Part shown: one piece after another, positions 33,364-43,246 of the stretch
How positions within the stretch are numbered: the first letter of the stretch is position 1
Layout of the letters: each line of letters opens with the position of its first letter
DNA from: Devosia lucknowensis
GTDB taxonomy: Bacteria > Pseudomonadota > Alphaproteobacteria > Rhizobiales > Devosiaceae
DNA length: 64,000 nucleotides
Assembly (NCBI RefSeq): GCF_900177655.1
Contig: NZ_FXWK01000001.1
Span: 1,364,001 to 1,428,000, forward strand
Direction: 5' to 3'
The notes under the pieces: generated by a model
The model's input: the letters and a program-made list of their open reading frames with translations, nothing else
Told to the model about the DNA's origin: nothing
Databases searched by the model: none
Translations under genes and position numbers: made by a program

Positions 33364-34605
33364 TTGACGCGAAACGTCAGCGACAGTGATAGCGTCCGGC
33401 GGCAGAACCGCGGCCTGCTGCTCGCTGCCCTGCGTTCGGGCGGACCGCAGTCGCGCACCGCCCTGGCCGGGGTGACCGGGCTGAGCCACGCCAGCGTCAC
33501 AGCCATCATGCAGGATCTCATCAGCCAGGAGATCGTCGAGGAACTGACGGCTTCCGATCGCCCCGATGCGCGCATGCGCGGGCGGCCCGCAACGCTGGTG
33601 GGCTTCCGTCGCTCCGCCGCCTATGTCGCGCTGTTCGAGCTGGACGTGAACCGGCTGCGCGCGTCGCTGGTCGACTATTCCGGCATCCTGGTCGACCGTA
33701 TCGAAACCGCCATTACGCCACAGACGTTTCGGGAAAGTCCGCCGACAGCCTTCTTTTCCAACCATTTGAAGCAGCTGCGAGCCCGCACACCGCAGGCCGG
33801 TGCAGCCCTCCGGCGCATGGCCATTTCCGTCCAGGGCATCCTGGATCGAGAGAGCAGCATCGTGAAATGGTCGCCCATTCCCATGCTCGCAGAATCGACA
33901 TTCTCGGCGGATCTCGCGGCGGACACCGGTTTGCCCGTGACCTTGCACAAGCGCGGGCGCCTTCTTGCGGAAGGCACCCGCTGGCTCGACCCAAAGCTGC
34001 ACGACGCCAGCGTCGCGACCGTATTCATCGGCTCGACGGTCGCTATGGGTCTCAGCCTGCACGGTCAGATCGCCGGACGCGGCGAAGGCGGTGCCACCGA
34101 ATTCGGGCACATGAACCACATTCCCTCCGGGGCGCTGTGCCGGTGCGGGATGCGCGGCTGTATCGAAGCCTATGCAGCAGACTACGGGGTCCTTCGTACC
34201 GCCTATTCCGTTCCCGAAACGGCGTCCCCTGCGCTTGCGGTGCCGGCCCAGCAATTCGACTCGCTGATCCAGCGCGCCGGTCAGGGGGATCGCGCGGCCA
34301 AGCATGGATTCAATCTGGCCGGACGCGCCATCGGCTACGGCCTGAGCCGCATGCTCTCGATGTTCGATCCCTCACATATCCTGATCGTCGGCCCCGGCGC
34401 GCGCGCCCTGCCCCTGATGCAGGGCGAAATCGAGGCGGCGCTGGGCGCTTCGCTGGTCTGCCGCATCAATGGCATGCCGACGATCCTGGCGCATCTCGAC
34501 GAGAAGGAGCCCATTTTCCGCGGCCTTCTCATGAAGACGCTTGGCGATGTCGATCGGGTCGACTTCGCCGCTCTGCCGTCAGTGCCCCGTGCCGAGGCAG
34601 GTTAG
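33364..34605 (+). CDS. xylR: ROK-family transcriptional regulator, probable xylose repressor
   Basis: A 413-residue regulator divergent from xylFHG. The N-terminal winged helix reads VRRQNRGLLLAALRSGGPQSRTALAGVTGLSHASVTAIMQDLISQEIVEE. The ROK domain has the zinc motif GALCRCGMRGCIEAYA and HMNHIPSG. The usual DxGxT phosphate-binding motif of ROK kinases is not evident, so it is a regulator, not a sugar kinase. The TTG at 33364 has GGGAGG eight bases upstream and is preferred to the TTG at 33349. Gene arrangement suggests it represses xylFHG in the absence of xylose or a related sugar (inference). Confidence 0.87.
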   Translation: MTRNVSDSDSVRRQNRGLLLAALRSGGPQSRTALAGVTGLSHASVTAIMQDLISQEIVEELTASDRPDARMRGRPATLVGFRRSAAYVALFELDVNRLRASLVDYSGILVDRIETAITPQTFRESPPTAFFSNHLKQLRARTPQAGAALRRMAISVQGILDRESSIVKWSPIPMLAESTFSADLAADTGLPVTLHKRGRLLAEGTRWLDPKLHDASVATVFIGSTVAMGLSLHGQIAGRGEGGATEFGHMNHIPSGALCRCGMRGCIEAYAADYGVLRTAYSVPETASPALAVPAQQFDSLIQRAGQGDRAAKHGFNLAGRAIGYGLSRMLSMFDPSHILIVGPGARALPLMQGEIEAALGASLVCRINGMPTILAHLDEKEPIFRGLLMKTLGDVDRVDFAALPSVPRAEAG

Positions 34606-34731
34606 ATCTACTCTTGCAACTTAGTTAAAATGCCGACATTACTGTATAGCCCCGAAACAGTCGCAAAAAGCGACGGAGACTAAATCGACACCACCAGGTG
34701 TTGCGTTCTCTTTTGTTTTGGAGTTGCGGCG

Positions 34732-36159
34732 GTGAGTAAGAATATCCTGCCAGTCATATTGGCTGGCGGCCAGGGCACGCGCCTGTGGCCGATGTCACGA
34801 GCAGATATGCCCAAGCAGTTCCTGCCCTGGATGGGCGGAACCAGTCTTTTCCAGCGCACACTCTTGCGGGTCAGCAATGCGGCGCGATATCGACGGCCCA
34901 TCGTGGTGACGCATGCCGACTATGCTGCGCTGGTGAAAGAGAGCGCGGCACAGATCGGTCTGCCGCTCGAGGCGATCCTGCTCGAGCCCGTCGCCCGCAA
35001 CACCACGGCAGCTATCGTTGCCGCGGCAGAATATGCGTCCACCCGCTTCGGCCCCAATATCGCCTTGCACGTGGTTCCCTCGGATCACGATGTGGAAGTG
35101 AACCAGGCCTATTGGCAGGCCAACGATGCCGCACTGGAAGCAGCACGCCAGGGCGGCCTCGTGACTTTCGGAATTCAGCCGACGACGCCCGAAACCGGTT
35201 ATGGCTATATCAAGGCGCCGGCGCAGGTCGGCACCAGTGCCTCGCGCATCGAACTCTTTGTCGAAAAGCCGACCGCCGAGCGCGCCTCATCCATGCTCGC
35301 CGAGGGCGGACACTTCTGGAACTCGGGAATGTTCATGTTCGAGGCGGGGACATTCCTTGCCGAAGCGGATGCGCTGTCGCCCGATGTCACGTCGTCCGTC
35401 CGGCGCGCCATCGCCAAAAGCACCGCCATTTCGGGCGGGCTGGTTTTCGATGAGGATGAATTCGCGCAGGCTCCTAATATCTCGATCGACTATGCCATCT
35501 TCGAAAAAACCTCCAAGGGCGTCGTCGTCGCGGCAGCGCATGGCTGGGCGGACCTGGGCAGCTGGGACGGCGTGTGGAAGACCAACGCCCACGATGCTTC
35601 CGAGAATTTCATTCAGGGCGAGGTGACGCTGGACGAAGTCACCGGATCGATCGTCGTTACCGACCACGCGCATATCGCGGTCCATGGGCTCACCGACATT
35701 GCCGTGGTCGCGACACGCGACGCAATCGTGGTGACGCCGAGGTCGATGGCCCAGAAGGTCAGTCACATCGTGCAGCTTCTCAGAGACAATACCCAGACGC
35801 GGGCACTGACCCAGACTCAGCAGGTCGCCTACAGGCCTTGGGGCAACTACGCGTCGGTGGCCAAGGGCGATCGCTATCAGGTCAAGCGCATCTCGGTGAA
35901 GCCGAACCAGAAGCTGAGCCTGCAGCGACACCATCATCGCGCCGAGCACTGGATCGTCGTCAAGGGCGTCGCCGAAGTCACGATCGACGGCGCGGTTACC
36001 TTGCTGGGTGAAAACCAGGCGATTTTCCTGCCGCTCGGCTGCGTCCACCGCCTCGCCAATCCAGGCAAGATCGATCTGGAGCTCATCGAGGTCCAGACCG
36101 GCTCCTACCTGGGAGAAGACGACATCATCCGGCTCGAGGACGAGTACGGCCGGGTTTGA
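34732..36159 (+). CDS. manC: Mannose-1-phosphate guanylyltransferase / mannose-6-phosphate isomerase
   Basis: A 475-residue type II bifunctional enzyme making GDP-mannose. The nucleotidyltransferase half has the signature PVILAGGQGTRLWPMSRADMPKQF, LLEPVARNTTAAIVAAA, VVPSDHDV, ETGYGYIKAP, FVEKPT and WNSGMFMFEAGTFL. The C-terminal cupin half has YRPWGNYASVAKGDRYQVKRISVKPNQKLSLQRHHHRAEHWIVVKG with metal-binding His and Glu, and AIFLPLGCVHRLANPG. It starts with GTG. It converges with cysNC. The partner phosphomannomutase gene is about 9 kb downstream. Confidence 0.93.
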   Translation: MSKNILPVILAGGQGTRLWPMSRADMPKQFLPWMGGTSLFQRTLLRVSNAARYRRPIVVTHADYAALVKESAAQIGLPLEAILLEPVARNTTAAIVAAAEYASTRFGPNIALHVVPSDHDVEVNQAYWQANDAALEAARQGGLVTFGIQPTTPETGYGYIKAPAQVGTSASRIELFVEKPTAERASSMLAEGGHFWNSGMFMFEAGTFLAEADALSPDVTSSVRRAIAKSTAISGGLVFDEDEFAQAPNISIDYAIFEKTSKGVVVAAAHGWADLGSWDGVWKTNAHDASENFIQGEVTLDEVTGSIVVTDHAHIAVHGLTDIAVVATRDAIVVTPRSMAQKVSHIVQLLRDNTQTRALTQTQQVAYRPWGNYASVAKGDRYQVKRISVKPNQKLSLQRHHHRAEHWIVVKGVAEVTIDGAVTLLGENQAIFLPLGCVHRLANPGKIDLELIEVQTGSYLGEDDIIRLEDEYGRV

Positions 36160-36163
36160 TAGT

Positions 36164-38053
36164 CTAGATCTTGAGCCAGCCGCGCAGTTGTTCGGCCAGT
36201 TCGAGGGGGTCGGCCTCTGCGCCGTGCAGCACCAGTTCGGGATTGCTCGGCACCTCGAACGGCGAGTCGATGCCGGTGAAATTCTTGATCTCGCCCGCTC
36301 TCGCTCGCTTGTAGAGCCCCTTCGGATCGCGCGCCTCGCATACCTCGAGCGGCGTATCGACATAGACTTCGGTAAAGTCGATATCCCCGGCAATCTCGCG
36401 AGCCAGGCGACGCTCCTTCTCGAAGGGCGAAATGAACGATACCAGCACGATCAACCCCGCATCGGCCATGAGACGGGCGACTTCAGCCACGCGGCGAATG
36501 TTCTCGACGCGTGCAGCCTCGGTAAAGCCGAGATCCTTGTTGAGACCGTGGCGGACATTGTCGCCATCGAGGATATAGGCGTGCCGTCCCTCGGCCGTGA
36601 GGCGCTTTTCGAGGAGATTGGCCACCGACGATTTGCCTGAGCCGGACAGGCCGGTGAACCAGACGATGCGCGGCGTCTGCCCCTTCATCCCGGCGCGAAC
36701 GCCGCGATTGACGTCGAAAGACTGGTAGGTGAGGTTCTGCGCTCGCCGCAGGCCGAAGTCGACCGTCCCTGCCCCCAATGTGGCATTGGAAATGCGATCG
36801 ACCAGGATGAAGCCGCCGGTGAGCGGATTGGTGGCATAGGGATCGAAGGCGATGGGCTTGTCGGTGGCGATGGTGACGGTCGCGACCTCGTTGAGATCCA
36901 CCTTGGTCGCCGCCGTCTGCTCCAGCGTGTTCACGTTGGTGCGGAACTTGAGATCGGTGATCGCCGCCGGCACGGTCTGCGATCCGATCTTGAGAAGATA
37001 GGATCGGCCCGGATAGGCGGGTTCCTCGTTCATCCAGACGATCCTGGCCTGGAACTGGTTTGAATATTCGGGGGTCTCGCCCGTATGGGTCAGCACATCG
37101 CCGCGCGAAACGTCTATTTCGCGGTCGAGCACCAGCGTCACCGCCTGGCCTGCGATCGCCTGCCGCAGATCGCCGTCCATTGTGACGATGCGGTTGATGA
37201 CCGCTGGCTTGCGCGACGACGCGACCAGCACCTCGTCCCCGACGGAGACGACCCCAGAGGCGACGGTGCCCGAAAAGCCACGGAAGTCGAGATTGGGCCG
37301 GTTGACCCATTGCACCGGGAACCGGAATTTTTCCGCTGCCCGATCCTCTGACACGTCTATGGCTTCGAGATACGGCACCAGCGCGGCGCCCTTGTACCAG
37401 GCCGTGTGCGCGCTCGGACGAAGGATATTGTCACCGCGAAGCGCCGAAACCGGCACCGCCGTCAGAGTCTTGAAGCCGAGCGGCTCGGCGAAGGCCCGGT
37501 ACTCGGCCACGATGCGGTCGAACGTCGCCTGATCGTAGTCGACGAGGTCGATCTTGTTGACCACGAGGACAACGTGCTTCACCCCGATCAGCGACAGGAT
37601 GAACGAATGGCGCCGCGTCTGGGTCAGCACACCTTTGCGGGCATCGATCAGCACCAGCGCCAGTTCGGCATTGGACGCGCCGGTGGCCATGTTGCGGGTG
37701 TATTGTTCGTGCCCGGGCGTGTCGGCGACGATGAACTTGCGCTTGTCGGTCGAGAAGAAGCGGTAGGCCACATCGATGGTGATGCCCTGCTCGCGCTCGG
37801 CCACGAGACCATCGACCAAAAGCGAAAAGTCGATGCCCTCGTCGCCAACGGACCGGTTGTGACTTTCCTTCTTGAGACTGGCCAGCTGGTCATCGAGGAT
37901 CAGCTGGCTGTCGTAGAGCAACCGACCGATCAGCGTGGACTTGCCATCGTCGACACTGCCGCAGGTCATGAAGCGCAGGAGGGACTTGCCCGTCTGTTCG
38001 GCCAGCCAGCTATCGAGAGCGGTCTGCGAGGAAAGTGAAGTCGCCAGCGACAT
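36164..38053 (-). CDS. cysNC: Bifunctional sulfate adenylyltransferase GTPase subunit / APS kinase
   Basis: A 629-residue fusion for sulfate activation. The CysN part has GTPase motifs CGSVDDGKSTLIGRLLYDS (G1), DTPGHEQYTRNMATGASNAELALVLIDARKG (G3 region), and VVNKIDLVDYD (G4), followed by EF-Tu-like beta barrels. The CysC part starts near residue 450 with P-loop WFTGLSGSGKSSVANLLEKRL, then ILDGDNVRHGLNKDLGFTEAARVENIRRVAEVA and EVYVDTPLEVCEARDPKGLYKRAR. It makes APS and then PAPS. It starts two bases after cysD. Also known as NodQ-type in rhizobia. Confidence 0.94.
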   Translation of the reverse strand: MSLATSLSSQTALDSWLAEQTGKSLLRFMTCGSVDDGKSTLIGRLLYDSQLILDDQLASLKKESHNRSVGDEGIDFSLLVDGLVAEREQGITIDVAYRFFSTDKRKFIVADTPGHEQYTRNMATGASNAELALVLIDARKGVLTQTRRHSFILSLIGVKHVVLVVNKIDLVDYDQATFDRIVAEYRAFAEPLGFKTLTAVPVSALRGDNILRPSAHTAWYKGAALVPYLEAIDVSEDRAAEKFRFPVQWVNRPNLDFRGFSGTVASGVVSVGDEVLVASSRKPAVINRIVTMDGDLRQAIAGQAVTLVLDREIDVSRGDVLTHTGETPEYSNQFQARIVWMNEEPAYPGRSYLLKIGSQTVPAAITDLKFRTNVNTLEQTAATKVDLNEVATVTIATDKPIAFDPYATNPLTGGFILVDRISNATLGAGTVDFGLRRAQNLTYQSFDVNRGVRAGMKGQTPRIVWFTGLSGSGKSSVANLLEKRLTAEGRHAYILDGDNVRHGLNKDLGFTEAARVENIRRVAEVARLMADAGLIVLVSFISPFEKERRLAREIAGDIDFTEVYVDTPLEVCEARDPKGLYKRARAGEIKNFTGIDSPFEVPSNPELVLHGAEADPLELAEQLRGWLKI

Positions 38054-38055
38054 GA

Positions 38056-38979
38056 TCAGAAATAACCTTCCTGCTTCTTCTTTTCCATCGACCCCACGGA
38101 GTCGCTGTCGATCAGCCGTCCTTCGCGTTCGGACGTCCGGCTCGCCTGCATCTCCATGATGATCGATGGCAGGTCTGCCGCATCGGAGCGGATGGCGCCG
38201 GTGAGTGGATAGCAGCCGAGGGTCCGGAACCGGACCACTTCCTCGCGCGGCGTCTCCCCCGGATTGAGCGGCAGGCGATCGTCATCGACCATGATCAGCG
38301 TGCCCGACCGTTCGACCACCGGTCGCGGCTTGGCGAAGTAGAGCGGCACGATGGGGATCTGCTCGGAATAGATGTAGGTCCAGACGTCGAGCTCGGTCCA
38401 GTTCGAGATCGGGAAGACGCGCATGCTCTCCCCGGGATTGAGCCGGGTATTGAAGGTCCGCCAGAGCTCGGGACGCTGGTTCTTCGGATCCCAGGCATGG
38501 CTGGCATTGCGATGCGAGAAAATGCGTTCCTTGGCCCGAGACTTTTCCTCGTCACGGCGCGCGCCGCCGATGGCAGCGTCGTAGCGTCCCGCTGTCAGAG
38601 CCTGCCGCAGCGCCGCGGTTTTCATGATGTCGGTATAGCGCGAGGAGCCGTGATCGAAAGGGTTGATGCCGTCGCGCACACCCTCGGCATTGGTATGGGC
38701 AATGAGGTCGAAGCCGTATTCTTCCGCCGTCCGGTCGCGGAAGGCGATCATTTCGCGAAACTTGAATGTCGTATCGACATGCAGCAACGGGAACGGAATC
38801 TTGCTCGGGAAAAACGCCTTGCGCGCCAGGTGCAGCAGCACGCTGGAGTCCTTGCCGATGGAATACATCATGACCGGCCGCTCGAAACTGGCGGCCACTT
38901 CGCGCAGTATCTCGATGCTTTCCGCTTCGAGCGTCTGCAGATGCGTCAATCGGCTGGTCACAGGGGTAAACTCCGTCAT
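38056..38979 (-). CDS. cysD: Sulfate adenylyltransferase subunit 2
   Basis: A 307-residue ATP sulfurylase catalytic subunit of the PP-loop family. PP-loop [21 protein letters not shown], then [91 protein letters not shown], and the typical end [24 protein letters not shown]. Works with the GTPase of CysNC to form APS from sulfate and ATP. It opens the cysD-cysNC operon. The 210 bp upstream contain a short hairpin but no riboswitch I recognise. Confidence 0.95.
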   Translation of the reverse strand: MTEFTPVTSRLTHLQTLEAESIEILREVAASFERPVMMYSIGKDSSVLLHLARKAFFPSKIPFPLLHVDTTFKFREMIAFRDRTAEEYGFDLIAHTNAEGVRDGINPFDHGSSRYTDIMKTAALRQALTAGRYDAAIGGARRDEEKSRAKERIFSHRNASHAWDPKNQRPELWRTFNTRLNPGESMRVFPISNWTELDVWTYIYSEQIPIVPLYFAKPRPVVERSGTLIMVDDDRLPLNPGETPREEVVRFRTLGCYPLTGAIRSDAADLPSIIMEMQASRTSEREGRLIDSDSVGSMEKKKQEGYF

Positions 38980-39055
38980 GCAACAGCAAGGCGAGAACGT
39001 GCTGTTGGTATGACGGGGTCAGGTTGGCATCAAGCCAAAAACTGTAGGAAATGCG

Positions 39056-39071
39056 GGGGTTTCAGCCCCCT
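39056..39071 (-). terminator. Short G/C hairpin after the DUF2336 gene
   Basis: GGGGG-TTTCAG-CCCCC lies 120 bp past the DUF2336 stop and upstream of cysD. On the minus strand the following sequence is only modestly T-rich (GCATTTCC), so termination is possible but not clear. Confidence 0.35.
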
Positions 39072-39191
39072 TGAGCACAATCGTCTCATAGCTTGGCGAG
39101 CACTGAAATTCCGCTCTCCGCACGCCAGCGCAGACGCTTTGCGCAGTTCGCCCGACCAATTTCAGGCGCAAAAAAAGTTTCGCCGTTCCCC

Positions 39192-40391
39192 TCAGGCAGC
39201 CGGGAGTTCGAGCCGCGGTTCGCTCCGCGGCAGGGAAAGCCCCGCGGCACTGCTGCGGGCGAAAGCCGTCATCACGCCGCGCGCCGCCTTGCGAGCGAGC
39301 GAGATATTCTGTTCGCTGAGGTAGGAGAAGGCTTCTTCGAGCTCGACGGGAATGCTGCCTTCGTATTCTTCGAGCAGTTCCTCGGTGAGAGCCGTAACCA
39401 CGTAGTGGCGGGCCGCCAGGTCGTCGGTGAGGTCGGTGCTGCGGGCGTGCAGCACGAGGCGCACCAGCAGGCGCCCGACAGCGGCATTGAGGCCGCATCG
39501 TGCCATCAGCGCCGCCAGCGCCGCGCGGCTGCCGTGTTCAAGCAGGGAGAGAACCTTGTCGCGCGAGCTGCCGGAAAGATTGGCAAGGCATGCCGAAAAG
39601 AAGAGGACACGCCCGGTGGCCACCGAATGCAGCAGCACCCGCGTATTCATCCGGTCCGAGCCGACGAGATCGTCCACGAACTGGTCGCGACGCTCGATCG
39701 AGGCAGTCTCCCCGATATTGGACAGCGCAGAATCGGCGCCGTCGCGCAATAGCCGCTCGAGCCGTGCGGGCGCCAGCGATCCCTTCACCAGGCGGCAGTT
39801 GCGCAGGGCTTCGGTAGCAAGACCCACCAGATGCAGCCGTGCCTGATCAGGCAGGGTGGCGAGAGCCAGCAGCGCGCCGCGCAGTTCGGCGTCGTCGCCC
39901 TTTTCCGTGGCGAGCTGCAGAAGCACAGCTTCGCCAATCGACTGCCCGGGTCGGCGCAGTATGCGCAGGGAAATCGATTTGTCGCCGCGGCCGATCAGCG
40001 TTTCCGCCATGCGTGCCGTCAGGGTCTGGCGCTGCACGATTGCCAGCAGCGTTGCGCTGTCGCCGGTCCGCGCCAGCGGCAGCATGTCCACATCGACCAG
40101 CACGGGCGAGTATTGAAGCACGGCGCGCGCGATGATGGCGCTGTCCCGCAGCAGGGCCAGCATCAGCGGCCGCGGCGCCTCGCTCGAATGCAGCAGCCCG
40201 TAGGCAAGCGCAGCGCGAACCTTCACCGAGGGATCGTCGAGAAAGGATATCAGCGCCGCGTAAAGCGCGGCATGTTCGTCGGCAGGACCATCGTGATTGA
40301 GATAGGCCATCGCGGCGAGATGGGCCGCATGGCCACGCGCATCGCTATCGCTCGACTGCGAAAGCTCCGAAAACGCGTTGTACCCGATCAT
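39192..40391 (-). CDS. DUF2336 domain protein (HEAT-like helical repeats)
   Basis: A 399-residue, almost entirely helical protein with repeated paired helices: HAALYAALISFLDDPSVKVRAALAYGLLHSSEAPRPLMLALLRDSAIIARAVLQYSPVLVD resembles HEAT repeats. The family (DUF2336) is alphaproteobacterial and of unknown role. The start MIGYNAFSEL at 40391 has GGAGAA upstream. No signal peptide. Monocistronic, with an 84-bp gap to the upstream transglycosylase gene. Confidence 0.82.
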   Translation of the reverse strand: MIGYNAFSELSQSSDSDARGHAAHLAAMAYLNHDGPADEHAALYAALISFLDDPSVKVRAALAYGLLHSSEAPRPLMLALLRDSAIIARAVLQYSPVLVDVDMLPLARTGDSATLLAIVQRQTLTARMAETLIGRGDKSISLRILRRPGQSIGEAVLLQLATEKGDDAELRGALLALATLPDQARLHLVGLATEALRNCRLVKGSLAPARLERLLRDGADSALSNIGETASIERRDQFVDDLVGSDRMNTRVLLHSVATGRVLFFSACLANLSGSSRDKVLSLLEHGSRAALAALMARCGLNAAVGRLLVRLVLHARSTDLTDDLAARHYVVTALTEELLEEYEGSIPVELEEAFSYLSEQNISLARKAARGVMTAFARSSAAGLSLPRSEPRLELPAA

Positions 40392-40475
40392 GTTCTTCTC
40401 CGCACTTGCGGAAAACACCTTAGCGGGCAGTGTTTAAGGAACGGTTCACCATAAATCGGCCCATGGCGCCGGAGC

Positions 40476-41279
40476 TTACTGGCTGTAGAGCTGCGTGAAG
40501 AAGGCGCTGCCTTCGCCGCCCGTCGCTTCCTGCTCTTCGGGCACGGTCTTGAACAGGCCGGTAAAGGACATGTTTTCGGGCGAGAACCGAGACGGCAGCG
40601 GCGGCGCGGCTTCGGGAGCAGATGTGCCGCCCTGCCCGTTCATCTGCTGCGCCGTGAAGGCCGCATTGCCGCCCTCATGCTTGGCGACCAGCACCTGATA
40701 GACCTGACGGATGGTGCGGGCCTGGCCATCGCTATTGTAGAAGATCGCCCGATTGGCGGCGGCCTGACGGGGAAAGAGGTTGACCGCAACCTGGTCCGGG
40801 TTCTCGAGCCCGGCGCGAAACATCTTCTCGGCGCCCTGGGCGCCCAGGAAATGCGCGATGTAGAGTTCGCCCGCACTCGGCATGCGCCCGAAAACCGAAC
40901 GGAGATATTCCCCGTTCGACCGGGTGAAGGCCGCTGCCAGATCGGCCGCGATCTGCGGGTTTTCGCGCAGGGCCAGGATCTGCGCCCGCTGGCCGGGATC
41001 GCCAACGACATAGTCGCCGCCCGAAGTCCGGGAGATTTGATCGGCATAGGACTGGTATCCAAGCCGCGGGCCTTGTTCCTTCATCACCTGCAGCCAGGTG
41101 CCTTCGAGAAACTGGAAGAGGCCGACCGCCGACGATGTGCTGGCGCGCGCCTGCGGGTTGAGGCTGCTCTCCCGAATGGCCGTCTGCACCAGATAGCCGA
41201 AGTCCACGCCGCTGCGATTGCCCGCAGCGGTCAGTGCGCTGGCGAGGGTCTGTGGTATCGAAACTGGCTGGACACCCAT
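40476..41279 (-). CDS. Lytic transglycosylase domain protein
   Basis: A 267-residue peptidoglycan-cleaving protein. The SLT motif is FGYLVQTAIRESSLNPQARASTSSAVGLFQFLEGTWLQVM (catalytic Glu in IRESSLN, about residue 38), then GELYIAHFLGAQGAEKMFRAG. No signal peptide is visible at the N-terminus (MGVQPVSIPQTLASALTAAG), so export would need another route, as for flagellar or secretion-associated transglycosylases. The C-terminal 70 residues are Pro/Ser rich. It could also be a prophage-derived muramidase. Function by motif is firm; biological role open. Confidence 0.85.
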   Translation of the reverse strand: MGVQPVSIPQTLASALTAAGNRSGVDFGYLVQTAIRESSLNPQARASTSSAVGLFQFLEGTWLQVMKEQGPRLGYQSYADQISRTSGGDYVVGDPGQRAQILALRENPQIAADLAAAFTRSNGEYLRSVFGRMPSAGELYIAHFLGAQGAEKMFRAGLENPDQVAVNLFPRQAAANRAIFYNSDGQARTIRQVYQVLVAKHEGGNAAFTAQQMNGQGGTSAPEAAPPLPSRFSPENMSFTGLFKTVPEEQEATGGEGSAFFTQLYSQ

Positions 41280-41331
41280 GACGGGCTTTCGGCTCGGTGA
41301 ATCAGTTACCAGACATTAACACCTGACAGCG

Positions 41332-41937
41332 TTAACGCGGCGTTAACCACCCTGCCCCCGGCGCCCGCCAGCGCGTCACGACGCTCGCAAGGTCCGGGCG
41401 TGGCCGGTCTTCGGGCACGATCGCGGGTGTCCCGATATGCACGAAGCCGACGAAACGCTCGCCCGGCAAGGCGCCCAGCATGCTGGCGGCAGCATCGTCG
41501 AAGGTGAACCAGCGCGTGATCCAGGTGGCGGCGAACCCCAGCGCATGCGCTGCGTGGACCAGGTTGAACGCCACGTTGCCGGCCGAAAGCAACTGCTCCA
41601 TTTCCGGCGCTTTTTCGCTCGGCTTTGGCGAAGAGATGATGCCGATGGTCAGCGGCATGGGCAGGAAGCGGTTCCGCTCGATATCGAGACCTTGCTCGTC
41701 CAGCGCCGGATTGTTGGCTGCCGCGATGGCCGCCAGGGCGTCGCCGGCAGCGCGCCTGTCATCGCCTGCGATAATGACGAGACGCCACGGCGTCAGCTTG
41801 CCATGATCGGGCACGCGGGTGGCAATGGTCAGCATGGTCGCCAGCTCATCCGCATTGGGCCCGGGCTCCTTGAGAAAGGCGGGACCGACTGAGCGTCGGG
41901 TCAAGAGGTAGTCACGGACGGCTGGGTTCACGGGCAT
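41332..41937 (-). CDS. Nitroreductase-family FMN oxidoreductase
   Basis: A 201-residue nitroreductase: YLLTRRSVGPAFLKEPGPNADELATMLTIATRVPDHGKLTPWRLVIIAGD carries the FMN-phosphate Arg pair (TRRSV) and the PDHGKLTPWR motif of the RutE/YdjA-type group. LSAGNVAFNLVHAAHALGFAATWITRW and GFVHIGTPAIVPEDRPRPDLASVVTRW complete the fold. It would reduce nitro compounds or quinones with NAD(P)H. The ATG at 41937 has AAAGGAG upstream. Confidence 0.88.
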   Translation of the reverse strand: MPVNPAVRDYLLTRRSVGPAFLKEPGPNADELATMLTIATRVPDHGKLTPWRLVIIAGDDRRAAGDALAAIAAANNPALDEQGLDIERNRFLPMPLTIGIISSPKPSEKAPEMEQLLSAGNVAFNLVHAAHALGFAATWITRWFTFDDAAASMLGALPGERFVGFVHIGTPAIVPEDRPRPDLASVVTRWRAPGAGWLTPR

Positions 41938-42126
41938 GCGGTGGCTCCTTTGCCTATCCCCATAGCCGTCACGCAAATGTATGGCCAGTCGCACCAGAAA
42001 AAATGCCGCCCTAATGGGTAGACCGGTTCCAATATTCGCATGAGTGTGACACAGCTTTTCCCCATTCCTGACCTACTTGCACCGGAGAGTCGGTCTTTGA
42101 AAATGCCCGTGGCAGCCGGAGTTCTA

Positions 42127-43095
42127 ATGCGTTCACTCAGGCAATTTGCCGTCCTTCTGGCTGTACTGGCCGGCTTTGCCACGGCAGTCCCGACTGCTCC
42201 CATTTTTGCACAGGACAGCACCGAGATTCCGCCGCTGCCGCGTCCCCGGCCGGATCGCGACGCCACCGCCGAGCCGGCGGCAAGCAACGCCGATGGCACC
42301 GCAACAGACGCGATCGCGGCTGTGACAAGCGTTCCCCAGCCGGTGACCCTGACTGCACGGATCACCCAGGATGGCACGCCCATTCCCGAGGGGGTCGTGT
42401 GGCGGGTATTCGAGAGCACGCCGGATGCCAATGGCGAGATGGCCCTGGTGGCCAAGGCCGAAAGCGGTTCAGCCTCCCTCGAATTGCCCCCCGGCGACTA
42501 CGTCGTGCACGTTGCCTATGGCCAGGCCCAGGTGAGCGAAACCTTGTCCGTCGTGCCCGGCGAAAACACGCACAACGTCGTTCTCGACGCCGGAGCCCTC
42601 AGGCTCAATTCGGCAGTATCGGGCGACATCCCGATCTCTCCGGCCCTGCTCCATTTCGACATTTATACATCGGGTGCCGAAGAAACGCGGGCACTGATCG
42701 CCGACAACCTGCCGCCCAACGAAATCGTCACCCTCAACGCCGGCACCTACCACATCGTCTCGCGCTTCGGCGCCATCAACGCGGTGGTCCGCGCCGACCT
42801 GCGTGTCGAACCCGGACAATTGACCGATGCGACGCTCTATCATCACGCCGCCGAGGTCTCCTTCAAGCTGGTATCGGAAGAAGGCGGCGAAGCGATCGCG
42901 GACGTGGAATGGACGGTCAAGACCGGTGACGGCGCGACCATCTTCAGCGAACGCGGCGCCTTTCCCTCGACAGTGCTCTCCGAGGGGGAATATCTCGTCC
43001 TCGCCAAGCTCGGTGACCAGGTCTACAACCGCGAGGTCGAGGTCCAGCCCGGCGGGCCGCGCGAAATCGAAGTCCTCACGACCGTCTATCAATAA
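42127..43095 (+). CDS. Secreted protein with repeated beta-sandwich segments, unknown function
   Basis: A 322-residue exported protein. The signal peptide MRSLRQFAVLLAVLAGFATAVPTAPIFA is followed by a Pro/Ala/Asp linker (PPLPRPRPDRDATAEPAAS), then at least three similar Ig-like units of pattern ITQDGTPIPEGVVWRVFESTPDANG ... LPPGDYVVHVAYGQAQVSETLSV. Related wording recurs at ISPALLHFDIYTSG and EGGEAIADVEWTVKTGDG ... LSEGEYLVLAKLGDQVYNREVEV. Such G-Y-V-V/E-Y-L-V turns are typical of surface or scaffold beta domains. GGAG precedes the ATG. No enzyme motif. Confidence 0.75.
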   Translation: MRSLRQFAVLLAVLAGFATAVPTAPIFAQDSTEIPPLPRPRPDRDATAEPAASNADGTATDAIAAVTSVPQPVTLTARITQDGTPIPEGVVWRVFESTPDANGEMALVAKAESGSASLELPPGDYVVHVAYGQAQVSETLSVVPGENTHNVVLDAGALRLNSAVSGDIPISPALLHFDIYTSGAEETRALIADNLPPNEIVTLNAGTYHIVSRFGAINAVVRADLRVEPGQLTDATLYHHAAEVSFKLVSEEGGEAIADVEWTVKTGDGATIFSERGAFPSTVLSEGEYLVLAKLGDQVYNREVEVQPGGPREIEVLTTVYQ

Positions 43096-43246
43096 ACCTC
43101 GACGCCGAGACGGCTGCCGGCGTGGTCGTTTCGGTCGTGCCGTCGCGACTGTGTCTCATTTGCACAATAGGCGATCGGCGTTTACTTGTGTGCTTGAACG
43201 GCGTCCCGGCACTGCCCAGATGCCACGCATGGAACGGGAGAACACC

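Noticed and set aside
38980..39191. SAM or cysteine-type riboswitch upstream of cysD
   Set aside because: Only a short hairpin was seen; no conserved core of a known riboswitch was recognised.
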